64,000 bases of DNA, taken from NCBI GenBank assembly GCA_019636555.1, contig JAHBXH010000001.1:2142928-2206927 (forward strand). Reading direction: 5' to 3'. Shown here in pieces: positions 58,401 through 64,000 of this stretch. The position numbers were made by a program, and so were the translations under genes. The notes below the pieces were generated by a model. That model did not search any database and was not told the origin of the DNA. It saw nothing but the letters and a program-made list of their open reading frames with translations. Position 1 is the stretch's first letter, and every line of letters starts with the position of its first letter. The stretch comes from Phycisphaeraceae bacterium. Its GTDB lineage: Bacteria; Planctomycetota; Phycisphaerae; Phycisphaerales; UBA1924.

Positions 58401-58652
58401 GTAAGACGCCACCAAGCGTCTCCCCTTTCGATGGCAATCTCAAACGCCGGCTCCGCCGGGTGCGAATCTGCGTTCGCAGGGTTGGCTACTCACAATACCC
58501 AACAGACAACGAATCCACCGCCCGGACGACCCTTTCTATCCCGCGACGCCAGCGCGCGCCCTCGACCCGGCCACCCTCTCAAGCCTCACGAAATCTCGGC
58601 GTCAATGCGGATTGCCACGCAAACTTTGCCAATCGCACTGATTCGAAGACCT
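58401..58652. other. Intergenic region before the sugar transporter operon
   Basis: Non-coding. A small hairpin AGACGC..GCGTCT (58404-58421) right after the small membrane protein may end its transcript, though it lacks a T-run. The rest shows no coding frame and no other repeat. The LacI-type operator follows at 58653. Confidence 0.45.
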
Positions 58653-58664
58653 TGAAACCGGTTT
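58653..58664. promoter_or_regulatory. LacI-family-type operator
   Basis: GAAACCGGTTTC is a perfect 12-base palindrome with the central CG and GAAA/TTTC flanks typical of LacI/GalR operators for sugar genes. It lies 31 bases before the binding-protein start codon. No LacI-family gene is in the window. Confidence 0.6.
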
Positions 58665-58695
58665 CGGTCGTTTGTCTCCTTGCTAGGCTCCCCCG

Positions 58696-60120
58696 GTGAC
58701 CGACGATCCGTCCAACTTCGCCACGATGTCGCGGCGCGCTGCGCTGACCGCCATGATCGCCGGCGGCATCGGCTTCGCCGCGTTTGGACCTCGCGGAGCC
58801 AAGCAGACTTCGGACGGTCGCATCGTTCTCGACTACTGGGAAAAGTGGACGGGTCACGAAGCGCGCGCGATGCTGAAGATCATCGACGCGTTCAACGGCA
58901 GTCAGAATCGCATCCGCGTGCGCTACTTGACGACGGCGGGAATCGATCAAAAGGCGCTCATCAGTATCGCCGCAGGCGACCCGCCCGACCTAGTCGGGCT
59001 CTGGAACTACAACGTTCCGCAATACGCCGAGACCGGCGCGATTCTCCCGCTCGATGAACTCGACACGAAGGGAGAAGTCCGCCCCGAGAGATTCGCGCCG
59101 GGTTTTCGTCCGGTGTTGATGCATCCCGACCCGCGCACGGGCAAGAGCCGTCAATGGGCCGTTGTGAACACGGGCGGCGTGCTCGCTCTCTACTACAACA
59201 AGCAGCTCCTCCGGGAAGCCGGCCTCGATCCAGAGCGACCGCCGCTTTCGATTGAAGCTCTCGAAGACGCCAATCGCAAACTGCTGAAGCGTTCCGGTCC
59301 AGGATCGCGCAGCCCCATCGAGCGAGCGGGCTTTTTGCACATCGAACCCGGCTGGTGGAGTTGGATCTGGGGCTATTCGTACGGCGGGAATCTCTACGAC
59401 GCACAAAACGATCGATCGCTCGCGGCATCGCCGCAAAATATCGCCGGATTTGACTGGGTGCAGCGCACGAGTGAAGAGCACGGCGTCGATGCAACCAAGA
59501 CTTTCAAAGCGGGCTTCGGAAACTACGACTCGCCCCTCAACGCGTTCCTCACCGGCAAACTCGCCATGGTCATCCAAGGGCCATGGCTCGCGAACGTGAT
59601 CAACGCGCACGGCCCGAAAGACGCGCAGGGGCGACCAAGCCTCGATTACGGCGTGATCCCGATGCCGGTGATCGAGAGCGAGTTGGACACGAAACATCCC
59701 GTCGGGCTGATCGACTGCGACATCATGGTCATCCCTAAGGGTGTCAAATATCCCGAAGCGTGCATGGAATTCATCGCGTATCTGCAGCGCCAGGAGAATG
59801 TCGAGGCGATGGCGCTCGCGCACTACAAGAATTCACCCCTTGCGGTGAGCAGCAAGGCTTTTCTCGAAAACCATCCCAATCGGGGCATTCTCACTTTCGA
59901 CGCCATCGCACAGAGCGACCGCACGTACATGGTACCGCGAACACGAGCCTGGCCCCAGATCAAAGACGAGTTCGATGCGGGCCTGCAACGGATGTGGTCG
60001 CTCGAGCGTCCCGCCAGGGAAGAACTTGCACGGATCCAGCGACGGTCTCAGGACTATCTGGACACCGTGGAGGCCCAGAGATCGCAGCGCGGATACGGCA
60101 GGTCAAGCCGCAAATCCTGA
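58696..60120 (+). CDS. Sugar ABC transporter solute-binding protein (Tat-exported)
   Basis: Family 1 extracellular binding protein of 474 residues. A twin-arginine signal (MSRRAALTAMIAGGIGFAAF) without lipobox precedes the binding fold: DYWEKWTGHE, LTTAGIDQKALISIAAGDPPDLVGLWN, VLALYYNKQLLREAGLDP, AFLTGKLAMVIQGPWLANV. The GTG at 58696 is the longest start; an ATG at 58726 also keeps the Tat motif. Neither has a strong Shine-Dalgarno. First gene of the importer operon, under the LacI-type operator. Confidence 0.92.
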   Translation: MTDDPSNFATMSRRAALTAMIAGGIGFAAFGPRGAKQTSDGRIVLDYWEKWTGHEARAMLKIIDAFNGSQNRIRVRYLTTAGIDQKALISIAAGDPPDLVGLWNYNVPQYAETGAILPLDELDTKGEVRPERFAPGFRPVLMHPDPRTGKSRQWAVVNTGGVLALYYNKQLLREAGLDPERPPLSIEALEDANRKLLKRSGPGSRSPIERAGFLHIEPGWWSWIWGYSYGGNLYDAQNDRSLAASPQNIAGFDWVQRTSEEHGVDATKTFKAGFGNYDSPLNAFLTGKLAMVIQGPWLANVINAHGPKDAQGRPSLDYGVIPMPVIESELDTKHPVGLIDCDIMVIPKGVKYPEACMEFIAYLQRQENVEAMALAHYKNSPLAVSSKAFLENHPNRGILTFDAIAQSDRTYMVPRTRAWPQIKDEFDAGLQRMWSLERPAREELARIQRRSQDYLDTVEAQRSQRGYGRSSRKS

Positions 60121-60252
60121 TCTCCGAAAAGTCCCCGGCCCGCGGTCGACAAATCATGTAGAGTGGCGAATGCTCTGACCGCCGATCAGCAGCGACGCCG
60201 CCATGCCCTCGATCATCCGTCCAAACCAATATCAAGCAGGACCCTCTCGCTC

Positions 60253-61158
60253 ATGAGCGCCCATGCCGCCCAGCTGAAGCGCGATGCCGCGGGTTGGCTC
60301 TGGATCAGCCCGTGGGTCATCGGCTTCTTGGCGTTTCTTTTCGGCCCGATGCTCGTGAGCCTCTACTACTCGTTCACCGACTATCCGCTGCTCGAACCAC
60401 CGATCTGGATCGGCCTCGAGAATTACCGCCGGATGTTGACCGACGAAACTTTTCGATCGGTCCTTTGGCGGACCACGCAATTCGCGATCATTTTCATCCC
60501 GCTGGCGACGATTTTCGCGCTCGCGATTGCCGGTCTACTCAACGGAAAAGTGAAAGCCGGCGGCTTCTTTCAGGCAGCGGTCTTCATCCCCACGCTCGTC
60601 CCGATGGCGGGCAGCGCCATGATCTGGCTCTGGATGCTCAACGGCGAGTACGGGCTGATCAACATGTCGATCAATCGACTGCTCGGCTGGGCCGGCATTT
60701 CCGGGCCCAACTGGCTTTCCGACAGCAAGTGGGCGATGCCCTCGATCGTCATGATCAGCCTGTGGAGCATCGGGCAGATGGTGATCGTCTACCTCGCAGC
60801 GCTCAAGGAAGTCCCGGACGAGATGCTCGAGGCCGCGGCACTCGACGGCATGGGGCCGATCCGGCGCTTTCTGAGCGTCGTGCTCCCGTTGATCTCGCCG
60901 GTCATTCTCTTCAACGTCGTCACGCTGATGATCGGCGCGCTGCAGATCTTCGCCATTCCCTACATCCTGTCCGCCGCCACGCCCGGAGGCGACCCGCGCG
61001 CGATGTACTTCTACACGATGTACATGTACGACAACGGTTTCCGATACGGGCAAATGGGTTATGCCAGCGCTCAGGCGTGGGTGCAATTGCTTATTACTCT
61101 CGGATTGACGGCGATCTTGTTCATCGCCAGCAAGCGGCTCGTGCACTATCGCGCCTGA
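60253..61158 (+). CDS. Sugar ABC transporter permease (MalF-like)
   Basis: Inner-membrane subunit of 301 residues with six predicted helices. It starts with the common ISPWVIGFLAFLFGPMLVSLYYSFTDY region and has the EAA loop EAAALDGMGPIRRFLSVVLP that contacts the ATPase. ATG at 60253 matches the family N-terminus; a GTG at 60163 would add 30 residues. The gap after the binding protein is 132 bases. Confidence 0.93.
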   Translation: MSAHAAQLKRDAAGWLWISPWVIGFLAFLFGPMLVSLYYSFTDYPLLEPPIWIGLENYRRMLTDETFRSVLWRTTQFAIIFIPLATIFALAIAGLLNGKVKAGGFFQAAVFIPTLVPMAGSAMIWLWMLNGEYGLINMSINRLLGWAGISGPNWLSDSKWAMPSIVMISLWSIGQMVIVYLAALKEVPDEMLEAAALDGMGPIRRFLSVVLPLISPVILFNVVTLMIGALQIFAIPYILSAATPGGDPRAMYFYTMYMYDNGFRYGQMGYASAQAWVQLLITLGLTAILFIASKRLVHYRA

Positions 61159-61170
61159 ACCGGAGGCTCA

Positions 61171-62058
61171 TTGGCCAGAGACGGACCCAGCACCGTGATC
61201 AGAGGAGAGAGAGGACTTCTGTCCCGTATGGTCGTTTACGCGACGCTGATCGTGATCACCATCGCTTTTCTCATGCCGCTGGTCTGGATGATCGCCACCA
61301 GTTTCAAGTCGCAGACCGAAGCCTCTCGGGCCACGTTTTCTCTTTTGCCCGATGATCCGACCATGATCGTTCAGAACGCGAAGGACAATTACTCCGCCGT
61401 TTGGAACGACCCGGTCGTTCGGTTCCCGCTTTACCTTCGCAACACTCTGATAATCGCCGGACTCAGCGTCATCGGGATGACGCTCTCGAGCGCGATCGTC
61501 GCGTATGGATTCGCGCGTCTCGATTGGCGCGGCAAGAAGGCGATGTTCGCGCTTGTGCTCGCCACGATGATGATCCCCTTCCCGGTCGTCATGGGACCGA
61601 TGTTTCTGCTCTTTTCTTGGCTTGGTTGGATCGGCAGTCTCAAGCCGCTCTGGGTTCCGGCCTTCTTCGCCAACGGCTTCAACGTCTTCATGCTCCGCCA
61701 GTTCTTCATGGGGATCCCGAAGGACTTGGATGAAGCGGCCAGAATTGACGGCTGCGGCAATTGGGGGATCTTCTGGCGAATCATCGTGCCGCTCAGCAAG
61801 CCCGCGCTCGCGGTCGTCGCGCTCTTTCACTTTGTATTCGTCTGGAACGACTTTCTCGCCCCGCTCATTTTTCTGCGAAACCAGGATCAGTTCACACTCG
61901 CGCTCGGCCTGCAGCTCTATCAGAGCAAGGCGGGACAAACTCCGTGGAATCACCTCATGGCGGCGAGCACACTCGTTATCGCGCCCGTGCTTGTGCTCTT
62001 CATCCTCACGCAGGGTGCTCTCGTGAAGAGTGTGGCCACCACGGGTATCAAGGGCTGA
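61171..62058 (+). CDS. Sugar ABC transporter permease (MalG-like)
   Basis: Second membrane subunit, 295 residues. FLMPLVWMIATSFK near the N-terminus and EAA loop EAARIDGCGNWGIFWRIIVP are typical. The start is TTG at 61171 with GGAGG four bases upstream, 12 bases after the other permease stop. No ATPase gene follows, so a shared MsmX-type ATPase elsewhere is expected. Confidence 0.93.
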   Translation: MARDGPSTVIRGERGLLSRMVVYATLIVITIAFLMPLVWMIATSFKSQTEASRATFSLLPDDPTMIVQNAKDNYSAVWNDPVVRFPLYLRNTLIIAGLSVIGMTLSSAIVAYGFARLDWRGKKAMFALVLATMMIPFPVVMGPMFLLFSWLGWIGSLKPLWVPAFFANGFNVFMLRQFFMGIPKDLDEAARIDGCGNWGIFWRIIVPLSKPALAVVALFHFVFVWNDFLAPLIFLRNQDQFTLALGLQLYQSKAGQTPWNHLMAASTLVIAPVLVLFILTQGALVKSVATTGIKG

Positions 62059-62308
62059 TCGCCGCTTGGCGGGCTCGCTGAGCAGGCGAACAGGTCCGAA
62101 AACAATGTTCTGAGCAATCTGCCTCCGACCCAGTGGTGCCTAATTGACGCGGCAAAAGACTTGTGGCAGGATTGAAAAGGAAACTTGCAAAACGACGCGG
62201 ATTGCGTCACAATGAAAACGGTTACATCGCGGATTGTTGATGCTTTCCGCGGTCCCACCAGATCGACCTCCCCTTGGTTCATCCCTGGGTTGGAAAGGAG
62301 CACACGAA

Positions 62309-63178
62309 ATGAAATTGGGTTCTTGGATTGGATTGGGAGCACTCGCCATGCTCTGCGGCCAGGCGATGGCGCAAACGCCGTTGCCGATTACCAACGGTTC
62401 CTTTGAGGACGACGACCCGATCTTCGGCGGCCTGCTCGGCTACAACGTGCTGCCCGGAGCCGATGTCGAAACGTCGCAGCATCGCACCGGCAACCGAAGC
62501 GTCGGCCTCGGACCGCTCGCGGTCAACAATTTTGTCGGCATCACGACCGACAGTGTCAACATCTATTTGCCGTCGCGCCCTTACTACGACCCCTCGATCA
62601 ACTGGTACGGCGGCAACATCCGCGCCACGATGTGGTATTTGATTCCGACCGATTCGCCGGTCGTCGGTGGCGGCGGCGGACTCAAACTCGACGTCAAACT
62701 CTTCAACCAGAACTACGCGACGCTGGACGGTGCGTGGGACATCCAAGGCAACACCGGCGGCGCGTGGGTGAAGTACGAAGTGGTCTGGAACAAGGCTGAC
62801 ATCAAGCAAAAAGTCTGGATCAACGCCACCGAGAACTGCAACGGTGGCTGCTTTGTCAACAATGGACCACCGCCATACGGGGTTCCGCCCTATCCGAGCC
62901 GCGTCAAGGTCACTCCGGGTCGCTGGGGCGGCGAATCGGGCGGCGGCGCGGGCACGAACACGATTTTTATCGACGACCTTTCGGTCGTGCAGGATCACAG
63001 TTGCCCCGCCGACTTCAACGGTGACGACCTGGTCGACGACTCAGATTTCGTCATCTTCGTGCCGTCGTACAACAACCTCATCGACTTCCGCGCCGATCTG
63101 AACGGCGACGGACTGACCGACGATGCCGATTTCTCGCTCTTTGCAAGCGCCTACAACGATCTGATCTGCGCGCCCTGA
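62309..63178 (+). CDS. Secreted protein with PEP/CBM-like body and dockerin-like C-terminus
   Basis: Exported protein of 289 residues. Signal peptide IGLGALAMLCGQAMAQ. The body (ITNGSFEDDD..; TGNRSVGLGPL..; TIFIDDLSVVQD) has the beta-sandwich look of carbohydrate-binding-like modules that begin with NGSFE. The C-terminus has DFNGDDLVDDSDFVIFVPSY and DLNGDGLTDDADFSLFASAY, ending LICAP. AAGGAG precedes the ATG. The 250 bases between the importer and this gene contain no gene; a TTGACG at 62144 with a weak -10 is seen. Confidence 0.85.
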   Translation: MKLGSWIGLGALAMLCGQAMAQTPLPITNGSFEDDDPIFGGLLGYNVLPGADVETSQHRTGNRSVGLGPLAVNNFVGITTDSVNIYLPSRPYYDPSINWYGGNIRATMWYLIPTDSPVVGGGGGLKLDVKLFNQNYATLDGAWDIQGNTGGAWVKYEVVWNKADIKQKVWINATENCNGGCFVNNGPPPYGVPPYPSRVKVTPGRWGGESGGGAGTNTIFIDDLSVVQDHSCPADFNGDDLVDDSDFVIFVPSYNNLIDFRADLNGDGLTDDADFSLFASAYNDLICAP

Positions 63179-63206
63179 TTCCTTGTCCGACTCGGATTGA
63201 TCAAGC

Positions 63207-63230
63207 CCCGGCGAGTGCCGGGTTTTTTTT
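63207..63230 (+). terminator. Rho-independent terminator of the dockerin-like gene
   Basis: A 6-base stem CCCGGC/GCCGGG with a GAGT loop and T8. Its T-run runs to the stop codon of the converging polyketide synthase gene. Confidence 0.9.
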
Positions 63231-64000
63231 ATCTCAGCAACAGCCCCTCGGCCGTGATTCCCGGTCCGAAACTCATGAGCACGCACGGGAGCCGAAGTTC
63301 TCGGCGTGAGCGCATGGCTTCGAGGACAAATAGAACCGTGGCGCTCGACATGTTGCCGTGCAAACCCAGCACCTGCCGCGATGCATCGAGCGCGCAACCC
63401 GGCAAGCAGAGAGCTTCGCCGATCGCGGACAGAATCTTCGGCCCTCCCGGATGAACCGCCCACGATCCAACCTCCTCGATCGTTAACTCCTCCGAATCAA
63501 GCCATTCCCGCACCCATTCCCCGGCCCGCCTCCGGATCGTGCCCGTCAATTCAATCCCGAGATTCATCTCAAATCCGTGGTCACCCACCGCCCAGCCCAT
63601 CTGATCTCGAGAGTCTTCGATCAGTCGTGATGAAGTTGAAGATACACACGCGAACTCAGCTTCACCTGCCCCCACCCCACCCCACGCCCCACCCCACGCC
63701 CCGACAACCGCGGCACTCGAGCCATCGGCAAACAGCGCATTCGCGACAACCTGATCGGGGCGCGCGTCGTAGCGAAAGTGAACGGAACAAACCTCGGTGC
63801 AGCAAACAAGCACCCGGGCTGCTTTGTCTGCGCGCGAGAACGCCTCTGCCAGGCGCAGCGCGTTGATCGCCGCGTGGCACCCCATGAACCCAACATTCGT
63901 ACGCTGCACCGTTCGCGGAAGTCCCAGCGCTTCCACGAGGTCGATGTCCCAGCCCGGCGAAGCGAATCCTGTGCAGGAAGCGCTCACGAGGTGTGTGATT
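63229..64000 (-). CDS. Type III polyketide synthase (chalcone/stilbene synthase-like), partial
   Basis: The C-terminal two thirds (256 codons) of a homodimeric type III PKS; the N-terminus lies right of the window, where the frame is open (THLVSASCTGFASPG). Catalytic residues are present: Cys in NVGFMGCHAAINALR, His in WAVHPGGPKIL and Asn in LHGNMSSATVLF. C-terminal SFGPGITAEGLLLR is the family ending. Bacterial relatives make alkylresorcinols, alkylpyrones or naphthalene-type products. The product cannot be predicted. Confidence 0.93.
   Translation of the reverse strand, partial: ITHLVSASCTGFASPGWDIDLVEALGLPRTVQRTNVGFMGCHAAINALRLAEAFSRADKAARVLVCCTEVCSVHFRYDARPDQVVANALFADGSSAAVVGAWGGAWGGVGAGEAEFACVSSTSSRLIEDSRDQMGWAVGDHGFEMNLGIELTGTIRRRAGEWVREWLDSEELTIEEVGSWAVHPGGPKILSAIGEALCLPGCALDASRQVLGLHGNMSSATVLFVLEAMRSRRELRLPCVLMSFGPGITAEGLLLR
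63669..63702 (-). repeat. Simple-sequence tract in the polyketide synthase gene
   Basis: Overlapping copies of ACCCC/ACGCCCC encode a Gly/Ala/Trp-rich loop (GAWGGAWGGVGAG) between the active-site Cys and His regions. A slippage-prone tract that keeps the frame. Confidence 0.6.

Noticed and set aside
63669..63702. CRISPR-like or minisatellite array
   Set aside because: Only a short C-rich simple-sequence tract inside a coding region; no spacers and no cas genes.

Overview
The window is high-GC, densely packed bacterial chromosome, most likely from a planctomycete of the class Phycisphaerae. This rests on four secreted proteins with paired dockerin/EF-hand-like C-termini, enlarged SecA and ValRS, a Ser/Thr kinase carrying zinc ribbons, many type II/Tat/lipoprotein signals, and an S12-S7 pair without an adjacent fusA. 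The taxonomy is inference; there is no rRNA here. No CRISPR array, transposase, integrase or phage gene was seen.

Layout. 1-5582 (minus): a TolC/NodT-like factor (cut by the left edge), an RND pump, its periplasmic adaptor and a MarR repressor. The same 13-base operator lies before the adaptor gene and over the -10 of a marR promoter that appears to give a leaderless mRNA. 5583-7640: a tRNA-like scrap, tRNA-Pro(CGG), a pseudopilin and a coiled-coil/winged-helix protein. 7649-11626: a 1325-residue SecA. 11781-16073: a small membrane protein, a NrdJb-like TSCPD protein, a 2-hydroxyacid dehydrogenase, an EEP hydrolase, an HU-like protein and PsuG. 16341-20630: two secreted dockerin-like proteins, one an EEP nuclease. 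20661-25288: MBL hydrolase, cupin, LspA, a DksA-like protein, AccA, ProC. 25285-28294 (minus): methyltransferase, ABC ATPase and ABC permease, with overlapping stop/start codons, diverging from a UbiD decarboxylase. 30566-35450: M16 peptidase, PBP4-type carboxypeptidase, unknown protein. 35629-37327: response regulator, then rpsL-rpsG with a clear sigma70 promoter and terminator. 37371-46743: metallophosphoesterase, ThiF/MoeB, DinB, zinc-ribbon kinase, LpoB, a COG3014-like lipoprotein, MazG, an RsbU-like phosphatase and a PduO-type cobalamin adenosyltransferase. 46780-58400: RecJ, a HAF-repeat dockerin protein, a TPR protein, ValS with three in-frame repeat insertions, a lipoprotein metallopeptidase, a large membrane protein and a small coiled-coil protein. 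58653-62058: a LacI-type operator followed by a sugar ABC importer (binding protein and two permeases, no ATPase). 62309-64000: a fourth dockerin-like protein and a type III polyketide synthase cut by the right edge.

Functional links. The efflux genes are a self-contained repressor-controlled unit. The methyltransferase/ABC trio looks like a translationally coupled modification/export cassette. LpoB, the COG3014-like protein and PBP4 point to envelope maintenance; the kinase, RsbU-like phosphatase and lone response regulator are separate signalling parts. The adenosyltransferase and NrdJb-like protein both connect to adenosylcobalamin. Start codons were re-chosen from ribosome-binding sites and family N-termini where the longest frame was implausible.
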